From contig JAGFIZ010000098.1 in assembly GCA_024103135.1 (NCBI GenBank), forward strand, positions 1-64,000: a DNA stretch of 64,000 bases, given 5' to 3'. The notes beneath the pieces are model-generated. The model worked only from the letters and a program-made list of their open reading frames with translations, did no database searches and was not told the origin of the DNA. Source of the stretch: Bradyrhizobiaceae bacterium (GTDB lineage Bacteria > Bacteroidota > Ignavibacteria > Kapaibacteriales > Kapaibacteriaceae). Positions 7,706 through 17,783 of the stretch are shown here, one piece after another. The first letter of the stretch is position 1; every line of letters begins with the position of its first letter. The position numbers and the translations under genes are program-made.

Positions 7706-10222
7706 ATGCCTCCATTCCCTGCTTTCTACCTTCGAGCGTGCATCGTCGGCTTGCTGTGTCTGACGTCGACTACGGTCGTAGCTCAACAACGCCAGGCCAT
7801 GTCCGCAGCAGAGGTGACGGAACGTTTGCACCGACTGAATACGGTGGCATCCGTGATGTACGTGGCTGCACATCCGGACGACGAGAATACACGTCTGCTG
7901 GCATGGCTCGCCAAGGGACAACACATCCGCACGGTGTACCTCTCGCTCACACGAGGTGATGGTGGACAGAACATTCTTGGTGCCGAGCAAGGATCAGCCC
8001 TTGGGTTAATTCGCACACACGAGCTGCTCGAAGCGCGAAAGATGGATGGAGCCGAACAACTGTTTGCTCGTGCAATCGACTTTGGCTTTTCCAAGAATGC
8101 AACCGAAACGTTTGCCCATTGGAACAAGGCACAACTTGTTGTCGACGTAGTCCGCGCAATTCAGGATGTGCGACCCGACCTGGTGATTTGTCGCTTCCCG
8201 AAGGACTCAATGGCCGGACATGGTCAGCACTCCGCTTCGGCCATCATCGCCGAGGAAGCCGTGAACTACTGTTATGGTACTGCCGATGATGGACTGACCA
8301 GGGAAGTGGATTCAATCCTGGCTGCGTCGGGAGTCCGACGTCAGCAACTCTGGAAGCCAACCCGACTACTCTTCAATGCCTTTCGGTTTGGCGATCGGAG
8401 TACCATACAGGACGACATGTTCAAGGTCACCGTAGGACAGTTCGATCCTCTCCTTGGCATGGGCTATGGAGAGTTGGCAGGCAAGAGCCGGAGCATTCAC
8501 CGTAGTCAAGGTGCTGGCACGCCGAGCAATCCGGGGAAGGCCGATGAGTTCTTTCGTGTGCTTGCTGGCAAGCCCCTTGCCTCCAATGCACAGTCGTTGT
8601 TTGACGGTATCGATCTCACATGGTCACGCATTGGTTTGTCTGACGTGGCTGATACGATTGCAGCCATAATCCATGACTACCGACCCGAACATCCAGAACT
8701 CCTGCTGCCGAGGTTGTTTGCATTGCGCAACCAGCTTGCTTCGGTGTCCACCAACACTATCCGCGACGGTGCTTGGCTAGACCGTAAGAAGGCAGAGCTG
8801 AATGAACTTCTCCTTGGCTGTATGGGATTGGTGTGTGACATATCGGTGCCAAAGCAGACAGCACTAGCCGGTGACCAGCTTGCTGCTCAGTTACGAATCA
8901 CGCAGCGTTCGGGACGTCCAGTATCCATTACCCACATTGCCTGGCCTACTGGCGAGTGGAAGGGGGCTATGCAGTGCAACTCCGATGAGTTGGTAAAGCA
9001 GGATCTGTCGGTTACGATCGACCCAACAACGTCACCAACAAATCCGTATTGGTTGGATAGTGTGCCGGTGGCCGATCTGTATGTACTTGCAGACAATGCC
9101 CACCTCCGCTCGGCAACGACCTTTGCCGCCGTACCGATGCGGATTACCGCAATGCATGGCAACGACAGCATTTCATTCTGGGTGAACCTGAGCAGCAAGC
9201 GACTCGACCCCACGCATGGCGATGTGATCGAACCACTTCGCATCATGCCGCTGGTGAGTATCGAGTCCATGAACAAGGTAGTCATGGCAACGTCCAACAC
9301 TGCAGTGTTCAAGGTTCATCTTCATGCCTTTGCTCACATCGAGAATGCCACGGTGACCATTTCGCAGCAGCATGGTGAGTGCGCTCGCATTACCGGGGTA
9401 ACCATTCGTAGTGGTATGGACACGGTCATTGCCATCCCAGCAACGAAGCTCACCAGCGGTGTTGTGCAGTTGGCGTGCCATGTTGGTCAGTCGACGTTCC
9501 GGCATACCGTGCGTGAAATTCGTTATGACCATTTGCCGACGCTACAGATGCTGGAGTTGGCTCAAGCCCATGTTGTCGCTCAACCAATAATCTGCACAGC
9601 TGGTAAGGTCGGTTATGTGAAGGGTGCTGGAGATGCCATCCCACAGGCACTCGAAGCAATGGGTGTAGCCGTTGAAGAACTGGCTGACAATCAATTGCTG
9701 GATGCTGCCTTACTGCGATCGTATGATGCCATCGTAGTCGGTGTACGTGCCGTGAATGTTCGCAAGAGCATGAGTCACCTTATGCCTGCCTTGCTTGACT
9801 ATGTCCACAACGGTGGAACACTCGTGATGCAGTACACGACAACACAGGACATGTCCACCAAGCAACTCGGCCCCTTTCCCTTTACGGTTTCACGAAATCG
9901 TGTTACCGAAGAGGACGCGGCGGTGACGGTGCTTCAGCCAAAGGCACGATTGCTGACCTATCCGAACGTCATCACTTCAGCCGACTTCACGAATTGGGTG
10001 CAGGAACGTGGTCTGTACTTTCCTTTCCCGTTCGATGAGCGATACACGGCCTTGCTGTCGATGGCTGACGGTAATGAACAACAGCAGCATGGATCGTTGC
10101 TCTATGCACAGTACGGTAGGGGACACTACATCTACTGTGCATTGTCGTTGTTCCGACAGGTGCCGGTTGGTGTACCTGGGTCGATGCGTTTACTTGCGAA
10201 CATGATTAGTGTAGGGAAATGA
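7706..10222 (+). CDS. PIG-L family deacetylase with C-terminal ThuA/GATase-like domain
   Basis: An exported 838-residue protein. After a signal sequence (YLRACIVGLLCLTSTTVVAQ) comes a PIG-L/LmbE domain with the zinc motif AHPDDE and the companion segment GDGGQN; a second conserved part, AGHGQHSASA, supplies the other metal histidine. The family removes N-acetyl groups from GlcNAc-containing and similar substrates. The middle 400 residues are beta-rich. The end (DNQLLDAALLRSYDAIVVG, LLDYVHNGGTLVMQYTT, GRGHYIYCALSLFRQ) resembles the glutamine-amidotransferase-like ThuA fold seen in large Bacteroidota PIG-L proteins, without a clear catalytic Cys. A GTG at 7700 is an alternative start. Its TGA overlaps the RND pump ATG (ATGA), so the two should be co-translated. 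The substrate is unknown. Confidence 0.9.
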   Translation: MPPFPAFYLRACIVGLLCLTSTTVVAQQRQAMSAAEVTERLHRLNTVASVMYVAAHPDDENTRLLAWLAKGQHIRTVYLSLTRGDGGQNILGAEQGSALGLIRTHELLEARKMDGAEQLFARAIDFGFSKNATETFAHWNKAQLVVDVVRAIQDVRPDLVICRFPKDSMAGHGQHSASAIIAEEAVNYCYGTADDGLTREVDSILAASGVRRQQLWKPTRLLFNAFRFGDRSTIQDDMFKVTVGQFDPLLGMGYGELAGKSRSIHRSQGAGTPSNPGKADEFFRVLAGKPLASNAQSLFDGIDLTWSRIGLSDVADTIAAIIHDYRPEHPELLLPRLFALRNQLASVSTNTIRDGAWLDRKKAELNELLLGCMGLVCDISVPKQTALAGDQLAAQLRITQRSGRPVSITHIAWPTGEWKGAMQCNSDELVKQDLSVTIDPTTSPTNPYWLDSVPVADLYVLADNAHLRSATTFAAVPMRITAMHGNDSISFWVNLSSKRLDPTHGDVIEPLRIMPLVSIESMNKVVMATSNTAVFKVHLHAFAHIENATVTISQQHGECARITGVTIRSGMDTVIAIPATKLTSGVVQLACHVGQSTFRHTVREIRYDHLPTLQMLELAQAHVVAQPIICTAGKVGYVKGAGDAIPQALEAMGVAVEELADNQLLDAALLRSYDAIVVGVRAVNVRKSMSHLMPALLDYVHNGGTLVMQYTTTQDMSTKQLGPFPFTVSRNRVTEEDAAVTVLQPKARLLTYPNVITSADFTNWVQERGLYFPFPFDERYTALLSMADGNEQQQHGSLLYAQYGRGHYIYCALSLFRQVPVGVPGSMRLLANMISVGK

Positions 10223-13200
10223 ATCTCTCCGTACTTACCATCCGACGTCCCGTCCTGAGTACCGTACTCAGCGTCATCCTCGTTCTACTTGGTGTTATTG
10301 GCTACCTGTTTCTCGGTGTAAGGCAGTTCCCCGACGTTGATCCGCCGAACATCACGGTCACCACGACCTATGCCGGCGCGAATGCCGACGTAATCGAAGC
10401 ACAGATTACCGAGCCCCTTGAAGAGAGCATCAATGGCATTGCAGGCATTCGTTCGCTCACATCGCAGAGTAGTGACGGAAGGTCACAGATCACGGTAGAG
10501 TTCGTGTTAGGAGAAGACCTCGAACAAGCAGCGAACGACGTTCGAGACCGTGTTGATAGAGCAAAGCGCAACCTTCCGCCTGATATCGACCCACCGATTG
10601 TAGCGAAGGCCGATGCCAACAGCAGGGCAATCCTGGTGATGACGGTGCAGAGTACCGACAGGACGCTCGGTGACCTAACGGCATTTGCAACGAATGTGCT
10701 CAAGGAACGCCTGCAGACCATTCCTGGCGTTGGTGCGATCACGATCTGGGGCGAACGCAAGTATGCCATGCGCATTCTCATGGACCCGGAAAGACTGGAA
10801 GCGTTCAACCTGACAACGGTGGACGTACAGCGTGTGCTTGCTGCAGAGAATGTCGAGTTACCTGCTGGTAAGCTCGAGGGTACGACGACGGAGCTCACCG
10901 TCCGCACAATGGGTCGGCTTAGCACAGTCGAAGAATTCTCCAACCTCATCCTTCGCTCCGTCAATGGTGCCACGGTACGTCTACGCGAAGTTGCCACTGT
11001 TTACCTCGGCGCCGAGAACGAGCGTACGATTCTCAAGCGTGATGGTGTACCGATGGTGGGCTTGGCCATGTCGCCCCAACCTGGTGCGAACCAAGTGCAG
11101 ATCTCCGATGAGTTCTACAACCGGTATGAAGCGTTGAAGAAGTTCGTACCGAGCGACATTCACCTTAACGTGTTTTTTGATGACACGGCCTTCGTACGTG
11201 GGGCCATCGAGGAAGTAGAGGAAACTCTTCTCATCGCCTTTAGCTTGGTCGTCGTCATCATCTTCTTATTCCTCCGCTCATGGCGTGCAACACTCATTCC
11301 CGTCGTTGCCATTCCCGTGAGTTTGATTGCCACATTCTTTGTGATGTGGATTTCCGGCTTCTCCATCAACGTTCTTTCCTTGCTTGGCGTCGTATTGGCC
11401 ACGGGCTTGGTGGTTGACGATGCCATCGTGGTGATGGAGAACATCTATCGTCGGATTGAAGGGGGCGAAGGATCACGCGAGGCAGGGGAGAAGGGTGCAA
11501 CGGAAATCTTCTTTGCCATCGTGTCGACCACGATCACACTCGTTGTCGTCTTCCTGCCGATCATCTTCCTTCCTGGACTCACGGGCAGACTCTTCCGTGA
11601 GTTTGGCGGAGTGGTCGCGGCCAGCGTTGCCATCAGTGCCTTCGTGTCGCTCACGCTCACACCGATGATGAGCTCGCGGTTCTTGCATGCACACGACATG
11701 GACAGTTGGCTTGCCCGTGTTACCGAGCCCTTCTTTGTTTGGCTTAACAACGCCTACAGTGCGGTGCTTAACCGTGTGATGAAGGCACCGATCATCGCCA
11801 TAATCATCATGGTTGCATCCCTTGTCCTTATCTGGCTACTTGGTAGTGGTCTGAAAACAGAGCTTGCTCCTCTGGAAGACAGGGGGATGATAACCATCAA
11901 TGCAACGGCACCAGAAGGGACGACCTTTGATAAGATGGACGTCGTGATGGACTCGCTCACGGCAACCATTGGGCATACGGTTCCTGAAAAGCGAATAATG
12001 CTAACCGTTACCTCACCAAGCTTCTTTGGTGGCGGTAACAACAACGGCTTTGCTCGGGTGATTTTGCAGCCATCGACAGAACGTGAACGTTCCCAGATGG
12101 ATATCGCCAAGGGGCTGACTGGAACGCTCAGACAAAACAATGATGCAAGGTTCCTGGTCATGCAGGATCCGACCATTTCTACTGGACAGCGGTCAGGATT
12201 GCCGGTTCAGTACGTGTTGCAGGCTTCAGAGCTGGAAGATCTCCGTGAGGCATTGCCGAAGTTTCTTGAAGCGGCTGGTGCAGATCCGACGTTTACCGTC
12301 GTCGACGTGAACTTAAAGTTCACCAAGCCCGAAGTGGTCGTATCGATCGATCGTGACAGGGCACGCGATCAAGGAGTGAGCGTGGATGACATTGCTCGCG
12401 TCCTTCAAGCGGGTCTGGCAGGTCAGCGCTTCGGATACTTCATGCGCGATGGAAAACAATACCAGATCCTTGCCGAGGTAGAACGCAACCAGAGAGCTAC
12501 CCCCGACAACCTGCGTAGTCTGGGTGTGAAGTCGGCCTCGGGCGCCATTCTCCCACTGGCAAGTTTTGTGAAATTGGAAGAACGGAGTTCTCCGCCTGCA
12601 TTGTATCGGAATGACAGAAACGTCAGCGCAACCATCAGTGCTGGTTTGGCGCCAGGCAAGACCATTGGTGACGGGATAGCTGCAATGGACAAGGTTGCAG
12701 CGTCAACCCTGGACAGTCGGTTTACCCACACGTTAGCCGGTGAATCAAGAGATTTTGCCGAAAGCAGTTCCAGCTTGATTTGGGCATTCCTACTGGCCTT
12801 GGTCTTCGTTTATCTAGTGTTGGCTGCACAGTTCGAAAGCTTCGTGGATCCATTCACCATCATGCTTACCGTGCCCCTTGCCCTTGCCGGTGGAGTGCTT
12901 GCCCTATGGATTACCGGCGATACGCTGAACATCTTTAGCGAGATCGGAGCCGTAGCCTTGATTGGACTCATCACGAAGAATGGAATTCTAATCGTGGAGT
13001 TTGCCAATCAACGAATGGAAGAAGGACTGTCCGTCTTCGATGCTGCATTCTCGGCTGCTTCGTCGCGGTTCCGTCCGATCTTGATGACCTCGCTGGCCAC
13101 CATACTTGGTGCACTTCCGATTGCATTGTCGCTCGGTGCTGCCTCTGGCAGCCGTGCAGGTCTAGGCGTGGTTATCGTTGGAGGCATGTTGTATTCAACA

Positions 13201-13263
13201 TTGCTTTCGTTGCTGGTGGTTCCAGCGCTCTACATCACTCTAAGCAGACTCAAGAAACACTGA
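10219..13263 (+). CDS. RND family efflux pump, HAE1-type inner-membrane transporter
   Basis: At 1014 residues this is a full-length AcrB/MexB-like proton-driven pump. The N-terminal helix (TIRRPVLSTVLSVILVLLGVIGY) is typical, followed by the porter domain (QFPDVDPPNITVTTTYAG). The proton-relay Asp pair is in TM4 (GLVVDDAIVVMENIYRR) and the matching Lys in TM10 (LIGLITKNGILIVEFANQ). Two blocks of six membrane segments and two large periplasmic loops give the expected duplicated layout. The ATG overlaps the PIG-L stop by four bases and the TolC gene starts 5 bases after its own stop, so translation is coupled. Drugs, dyes or lipids are possible substrates; the closest functional subgroup cannot be told. 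Confidence 0.96.
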   Translation: MNLSVLTIRRPVLSTVLSVILVLLGVIGYLFLGVRQFPDVDPPNITVTTTYAGANADVIEAQITEPLEESINGIAGIRSLTSQSSDGRSQITVEFVLGEDLEQAANDVRDRVDRAKRNLPPDIDPPIVAKADANSRAILVMTVQSTDRTLGDLTAFATNVLKERLQTIPGVGAITIWGERKYAMRILMDPERLEAFNLTTVDVQRVLAAENVELPAGKLEGTTTELTVRTMGRLSTVEEFSNLILRSVNGATVRLREVATVYLGAENERTILKRDGVPMVGLAMSPQPGANQVQISDEFYNRYEALKKFVPSDIHLNVFFDDTAFVRGAIEEVEETLLIAFSLVVVIIFLFLRSWRATLIPVVAIPVSLIATFFVMWISGFSINVLSLLGVVLATGLVVDDAIVVMENIYRRIEGGEGSREAGEKGATEIFFAIVSTTITLVVVFLPIIFLPGLTGRLFREFGGVVAASVAISAFVSLTLTPMMSSRFLHAHDMDSWLARVTEPFFVWLNNAYSAVLNRVMKAPIIAIIIMVASLVLIWLLGSGLKTELAPLEDRGMITINATAPEGTTFDKMDVVMDSLTATIGHTVPEKRIMLTVTSPSFFGGGNNNGFARVILQPSTERERSQMDIAKGLTGTLRQNNDARFLVMQDPTISTGQRSGLPVQYVLQASELEDLREALPKFLEAAGADPTFTVVDVNLKFTKPEVVVSIDRDRARDQGVSVDDIARVLQAGLAGQRFGYFMRDGKQYQILAEVERNQRATPDNLRSLGVKSASGAILPLASFVKLEERSSPPALYRNDRNVSATISAGLAPGKTIGDGIAAMDKVAASTLDSRFTHTLAGESRDFAESSSSLIWAFLLALVFVYLVLAAQFESFVDPFTIMLTVPLALAGGVLALWITGDTLNIFSEIGAVALIGLITKNGILIVEFANQRMEEGLSVFDAAFSAASSRFRPILMTSLATILGALPIALSLGAASGSRAGLGVVIVGGMLYSTLLSLLVVPALYITLSRLKKH

Positions 13264-13267
13264 TGTC

Positions 13268-14575
13268 ATGAGACTTGTTGTCATCCTCTGTTCTATGGCG
13301 ATCGCATCGGCTACCATGAGTGCAGCCGACACATTATCGCTTTCGCTCAAGCAGGCCATTGACCTTGCCCTCCAGCGCAACTTCGATGTGCGTCTTGCAC
13401 GTCAGGACTCTCTGCTTGCCGCAAACACTGGTGCCACAGCGATTACGGGCTATCTGCCACGGGTGAACGTTGCCGGTAATGCCAGCACAGGGAGGACGGA
13501 CCTGCGGCAAACGATGGCTGACGGTAGACTCATTGCCAAGGATCAAGCAGCAGTACATACGCTGGGTGGAAGCGTAGCATTGCAATGGACCTTGTTTGAT
13601 GGGTTCAAGATGTTTGCAACGGCCGACAAGGCACGAGCACTTGAAGAACAAGGCATTGCACGTATGCGTGCAACCATGCAGACCGTGATTGCCGACGTGA
13701 TTACGGCGTATGCAGCCGTGGTAGCTGCTCAGCAGTTTCAAACAATCGTCGACAGCGCCTTTGTCCTTGCCGAACAACGGTTCTCGATAGCCCAGCAGCA
13801 GTATGATGTGGGTACGACGAGCGGCGTGGATCTTGCACAAGCACGGATCGACATGAACTCACAACGGGTTATGGCCGTGCAGACGCGTGCCGATCTTGCC
13901 AATGCAACGTCGGCCCTGCTCACGCTACTGGGTCTGCCAACTTCTACCTACGTCATGGCTGACACTGCACTCGAAAGCGTTTCGGTACCTTCTGCGAACG
14001 ACTTAACAAACCGCTTGGACTCGTTGAACCCCGACCTCATCGTTTTGCAGAAGTCCCTCGAGGTTGCCTCGGCACACGTCCGCGAAACCAATGCCGCCTT
14101 CATGCCTCAGATCGGTGTTTCGGCATCATACCAGTACAATCGTGTGAATCAGGACGCTGGTTTTGTGCTTCAGAACCAATCGGCGGGGTGGACGCTTGGG
14201 GCACAGTTGCAATGGAATATCTTCAATGGCTTTGCCGATAACCTTGCCCGTGAACAAGCCTTGCTCGAAGTTCAGCGAACAAGGATCAACGTGGAAGCGG
14301 TGGGCAATGTATTGCGTGGTCAAGTCGATCGCATGTATCGCAACTACCAAACGGCCTCAGCACAATTGGTTCTGGAACAAGCGTCGTTCGATGATGCACA
14401 ACGCAATGCCTCCGTTGCGGTGGACGGATTGAGAATTGGGACCGTGAACGCCTTACAGGTTCGACAGGCCTTACTCACGTTGCTGGAGATCGGTGAGCGG
14501 GTTGTAAAGCGTCGGTACGAACAACGTCTTGCAGCCACCGAACTCTTCCGGCTAACCGGCATGCTCGTGCAGTAG
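13268..14575 (+). CDS. TolC family outer-membrane efflux protein
   Basis: A 435-residue channel subunit. It has a signal peptide (MRLVVILCSMAIASATMSAA) and two repeats of the outer-membrane efflux domain, each starting with a helix-rich part (LSLKQAIDLALQRNFDVRLAR; VAAQQFQTIVDSAFVLAEQRF) and a beta segment (VALQWTLFDGFKMF; AQLQWNIFNGFADNLA). The family forms trimeric tunnels crossing the outer membrane. It completes a self-contained tripartite exporter with the adaptor and pump, and ends the operon; the next gene has its own promoter box. Confidence 0.94.
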   Translation: MRLVVILCSMAIASATMSAADTLSLSLKQAIDLALQRNFDVRLARQDSLLAANTGATAITGYLPRVNVAGNASTGRTDLRQTMADGRLIAKDQAAVHTLGGSVALQWTLFDGFKMFATADKARALEEQGIARMRATMQTVIADVITAYAAVVAAQQFQTIVDSAFVLAEQRFSIAQQQYDVGTTSGVDLAQARIDMNSQRVMAVQTRADLANATSALLTLLGLPTSTYVMADTALESVSVPSANDLTNRLDSLNPDLIVLQKSLEVASAHVRETNAAFMPQIGVSASYQYNRVNQDAGFVLQNQSAGWTLGAQLQWNIFNGFADNLAREQALLEVQRTRINVEAVGNVLRGQVDRMYRNYQTASAQLVLEQASFDDAQRNASVAVDGLRIGTVNALQVRQALLTLLEIGERVVKRRYEQRLAATELFRLTGMLVQ

Positions 14576-14601
14576 TGAACTGCACTACTCGGCCATACCC
14601 C

Positions 14602-14609
14602 TAAGTTTG
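14602..14609 (+). promoter_or_regulatory. -7 box TAAGTTTG ahead of fumC
   Basis: An exact TAnnTTTG match in the gap between the efflux operon and fumC. It would give a leader of about 65 bases. A -33 TTG is not evident. Confidence 0.4.
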
Positions 14610-14681
14610 CACCTATGGTGTAGCTGTTGATTAGGCAGCCACACGACCAGAGTTTATCAATCATTCGGCATACAGAGTACC

Positions 14682-16073
14682 ATGTCTACAAGAATCGAAC
14701 GTGATACGATGGGTGAAATCGAAGTCCCATCGTCAGCATATTACGGCGCACAAACAGCACGGAGTCTTATCCATTTTGCCATTGGCACGGATACCATGCC
14801 AAAGGAGGTAATCCGCGGCATGGGCATACTCAAGAAGGCTGCTGCCATGGTCAACCGTGACCTAGGTAAGCTTTCGGCAGAAACGGCTGGACTGATCATG
14901 GCTGCTGCCGACGAGGTGATTAGTGGCAAGCTTGATGCACACTTCCCGTTGCGGGTGTGGCAAACAGGGTCTGGTACTCAGTCGAACATGAATGTCAACG
15001 AAGTCATCGCCAATCGTGCAATCGAGATGGCAGGGGGCGAGTTGGGCAGTAAGAAACCCGTCCACCCGAACGACGACGTAAACAAATCACAGTCATCAAA
15101 CGATACGTTCCCGACGGCGATGCATATCGCTGCGGCTACGGCTGTGAGCGAACAGTTAATTCCAGCCGTGACGGCCCTACGCGATACCTTGTCCGCCAAG
15201 GCCACGGAATTCCAGCATTTGATCAAGTCTGGCAGAACGCACCTGATGGATGCTACTCCGGTAACGCTTGGACAAGAGTTCGGCGGTTACGCACAACAAC
15301 TCACCAACGGTATCGCACGTCTGCAGAATGCCTTGGAAGGCGTCTACGAGTTGGCACTTGGTGGCACTGCCGTAGGAACAGGCCTGAACACTCACCCTGA
15401 GTTTGCCGTGCGTTCTGCAGCAGCCATTGCCCATCTCACAGGTCTGCCCTTTGTATCGGCACCAAACAAGTTCGAGGCACTTGCTGCCCATGATGCTCTG
15501 GTATTCCTCCACGGTGCATTGAAGACGCTTGCATCGTCACTCATGAAAATTGCCAACGACGTTCGGTGGATGGCATCGGGTCCACGTTGTGGCTTCAACG
15601 AAATCAGCATTCCCGAAAACGAACCTGGCTCGTCCATCATGCCAGGCAAGGTCAATCCTACACAGAGCGAAGCCATGACGATGGTCTGTGCCCAGGTCAT
15701 GGGCAACGACGTAGCTGTGAACGTTGGTGGTAGCAGTGGCAACTTCGAGCTGAATGTGTTCAAGCCACTCATCATTCACAATGTGCTGCAGAGTACGCGA
15801 CTCCTGGCCGACACGTGCACGATGTTCCGCATTCATTGTGCAGAGGGCATCGAAGCCAACGTCGAACGATTGCAGTATTACAACCAGAACACCTTGATGT
15901 TGGTAACGGCCTTGAATACACACATTGGCTACGACAAGGCAGCAGCGATTGCCAAGAATGCCCATAAGAAAGGCATCACTCTCAAGGAAAGTGCCATTGA
16001 GCTCGGACACCTTACGGCCGATGAATTCGATGCGTGGGTACGTCCGGAAGACATGCTTGGACCCCACGTGTGA
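14682..16073 (+). CDS. fumC: Class II fumarate hydratase
   Basis: The oxygen-stable, iron-free fumarase of the TCA cycle (fumarate + water to L-malate). Its 463 residues match the usual length. Diagnostic parts are [23 protein letters not shown] at the start, [21 protein letters not shown], the active-site TSGRTHLMD-like segment ([21 protein letters not shown]) and the superfamily signature [15 protein letters not shown] with the catalytic serine. Aspartase and argininosuccinate lyase share the signature, but the N-terminus and the [10 protein letters not shown] segment fit FumC. The stop codon is shared with the GTG start of murB (GTGA). Confidence 0.96.
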   Translation: MSTRIERDTMGEIEVPSSAYYGAQTARSLIHFAIGTDTMPKEVIRGMGILKKAAAMVNRDLGKLSAETAGLIMAAADEVISGKLDAHFPLRVWQTGSGTQSNMNVNEVIANRAIEMAGGELGSKKPVHPNDDVNKSQSSNDTFPTAMHIAAATAVSEQLIPAVTALRDTLSAKATEFQHLIKSGRTHLMDATPVTLGQEFGGYAQQLTNGIARLQNALEGVYELALGGTAVGTGLNTHPEFAVRSAAAIAHLTGLPFVSAPNKFEALAAHDALVFLHGALKTLASSLMKIANDVRWMASGPRCGFNEISIPENEPGSSIMPGKVNPTQSEAMTMVCAQVMGNDVAVNVGGSSGNFELNVFKPLIIHNVLQSTRLLADTCTMFRIHCAEGIEANVERLQYYNQNTLMLVTALNTHIGYDKAAAIAKNAHKKGITLKESAIELGHLTADEFDAWVRPEDMLGPHV

Positions 16074-17071
16074 ACGTCGAGCATCACGTAGACCTGGCGG
16101 CTTACACCACGTTTGGAGTGTCGGCACGTGCTAGTACGGTGGTTACCGTAACCACGACCGATGAGCTGCGTGAAGCACTGTTGAACTACCCTCAGGCGCG
16201 CTTGATGGGAGGGGGCTCCAACATCCTTGTCACCCAGGATGTAGACGTCCCGGTGATTCGTATTGCCTCGAAAGGGATCGTCGTTGTCTCGGAAGCCGAC
16301 GAGTTTGTGCTGGTTGAGGTACAGGCCGGTGAACTATGGCACGACCTGGTTACCTGGGCTGTTGACCATGACTATGGTGGACTGGAGAATCTTGCCCTCA
16401 TTCCAGGAACTGTAGGTGCAGCACCCATGCAGAACATTGGTGCGTATGGCGTAGAGCAGAACCTGGTGTTTCATTCGCTTACCGCATTGGATGTAGCGGA
16501 TGGAAGTAGCAGAACCTTTACCGGCAGCGATTGTGAGTTCGGATATCGCAGTAGCGTCTTCAAGACAACACTTCGAGGTCGGTATGCGATTGCAACGGTA
16601 ACCTATCGTCTAACCAAGCCCCCTCACAACCTCCACACAGGGTATGCCGACGTTGCGGCTCGACTACAGGGCCATGAGCAGCCGACGCTACGCGACGTCT
16701 ACAATGCCGTGGTATCAATTCGCAGAGCCAAGCTGCCCGATCCGAAGGTCGTTGGCAATGCGGGATCGTTCTTCAAGAATCCCGTGATCGACGTCAGCAC
16801 CTTCCAGGCACTCCTTGCAGAGCATCCAACCTTGCCGTCATACCTGATCAATCAAGAGCAGGTGAAGGTACCGGCAGCCTGGTTGATTGATCATGCAGGG
16901 TGGAAAGGATATCGCGAGGGATCGGTTGGCGTTCACCATAACCAGGCCTTGGTTCTTGTTAACCATGGGGGAGGCAGTGGACGTGAAGTGCTGCAACTGA
17001 GTAAGAAGATTCAACGAAGCGTTGAAGAGAAGTATGGAATTCTTCTCGAGCCGGAAGTGAATCTGTGGTAG
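16070..17071 (+). CDS. murB: UDP-N-acetylenolpyruvoylglucosamine reductase (type I MurB)
   Basis: Reduces enolpyruvyl-UDP-GlcNAc to UDP-MurNAc, the second committed step of peptidoglycan synthesis, using FAD and NADPH. The 333 residues show the FAD domain start ([17 protein letters not shown]), the flavin loop [28 protein letters not shown] and the catalytic [10 protein letters not shown], the pattern of the E. coli-like type I enzyme. The start is the GTG overlapping the fumC stop by four bases; an upstream ATG at 16034 would lie inside fumC and add residues without homology character. It carries two AGGGGGCT copies in opposite directions (16210 and 16617). Confidence 0.95.
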   Translation: MNVEHHVDLAAYTTFGVSARASTVVTVTTTDELREALLNYPQARLMGGGSNILVTQDVDVPVIRIASKGIVVVSEADEFVLVEVQAGELWHDLVTWAVDHDYGGLENLALIPGTVGAAPMQNIGAYGVEQNLVFHSLTALDVADGSSRTFTGSDCEFGYRSSVFKTTLRGRYAIATVTYRLTKPPHNLHTGYADVAARLQGHEQPTLRDVYNAVVSIRRAKLPDPKVVGNAGSFFKNPVIDVSTFQALLAEHPTLPSYLINQEQVKVPAAWLIDHAGWKGYREGSVGVHHNQALVLVNHGGGSGREVLQLSKKIQRSVEEKYGILLEPEVNLW

Positions 17072-17195
17072 TGGCAAGACGTTGTTATAGGGTGCTATTC
17101 CGTTGATACGTAGCATCACGGATGACTTGATCAGTCTTGCTCTTTACTTTAGCTGTAGTTCTTGATTTCATCACGTCACCATTTCAACCTAGGTC

Positions 17196-17693
17196 ATGAT
17201 GTACAGAATCGTCACCATCGCATTGTCGGTCTTCATCTGTTGCAGCGGCATACAGCAAGCATCGGCACAGCTCAATCAACAAGAAATCACCATCATGCAG
17301 ACGTTGTTCGGGATGGATAAGCGAGCCATGGCTGTGCAGGCAATGAAGCTTTCTGCGCCTGATAGCATTGCCTTCTGGCCGTTGTTCGACAAGTATGAAA
17401 TGCAGCGATCAGAGCTAAGCAAACGTCGTATTGATCTTGCTCAAGGATTTGCTCAACGGTTCCCGAACATGTCGCATGCAGAGATTGACGCAATGATTGA
17501 TGCTATGGACGATGCCGAAGATGATCTGCGTGACCTGATCATGGACTACTACGACGAGATCAAGGAACGATCGTCAGCTCAAACGGCTGCAATGTTCTAC
17601 GAATTCGAAACCTACATCAACAATGCCGTTGCCATACATCTGCAGCAAGGTGTAAGCTTGGTTGCGCAGTTTCCGGTCAAGCCCAAGCCCTGA
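17196..17693 (+). CDS. Small exported helical protein, function unknown
   Basis: A 165-residue protein with a signal peptide (YRIVTIALSVFICCSGIQQASA) and an all-helical mature part. The segment FWPLFDKYEMQRSELSKRRIDL and the acidic stretch DAMDDAEDDLRDLIMDYYDEI resemble the periplasmic Spy/CpxP-like or heavy-metal sensor-like helical hairpins found across Bacteroidota and Proteobacteria, but I see no signature strong enough to name it. Two adjacent Met codons (17196 and 17199) could start it. It sits alone after murB with a 124-base gap. Confidence 0.8.
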   Translation: MMYRIVTIALSVFICCSGIQQASAQLNQQEITIMQTLFGMDKRAMAVQAMKLSAPDSIAFWPLFDKYEMQRSELSKRRIDLAQGFAQRFPNMSHAEIDAMIDAMDDAEDDLRDLIMDYYDEIKERSSAQTAAMFYEFETYINNAVAIHLQQGVSLVAQFPVKPKP

Positions 17694-17697
17694 CGGC

Positions 17698-17723
17698 TTA
17701 CATGCCCATGGTGTTGCATGTAA
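17698..17723. terminator. Hairpin between convergent genes
   Basis: TTACATGC (17698-17705) and GCATGTAA (17716-17723) form an 8-bp stem with a 10-base loop, just past the stop of the plus-strand gene and before the end of the minus-strand LOG gene. A wider pair, GCCCTG near 17687 and CAGGGC near 17735, may enclose it. The position suggests a two-way terminator. Confidence 0.45.
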
Positions 17724-17783
17724 ACGCACATCACCAGGGCTGGCTGACAGGATCGGCTATTGTTGACCTGTTTGGCTTCGATG

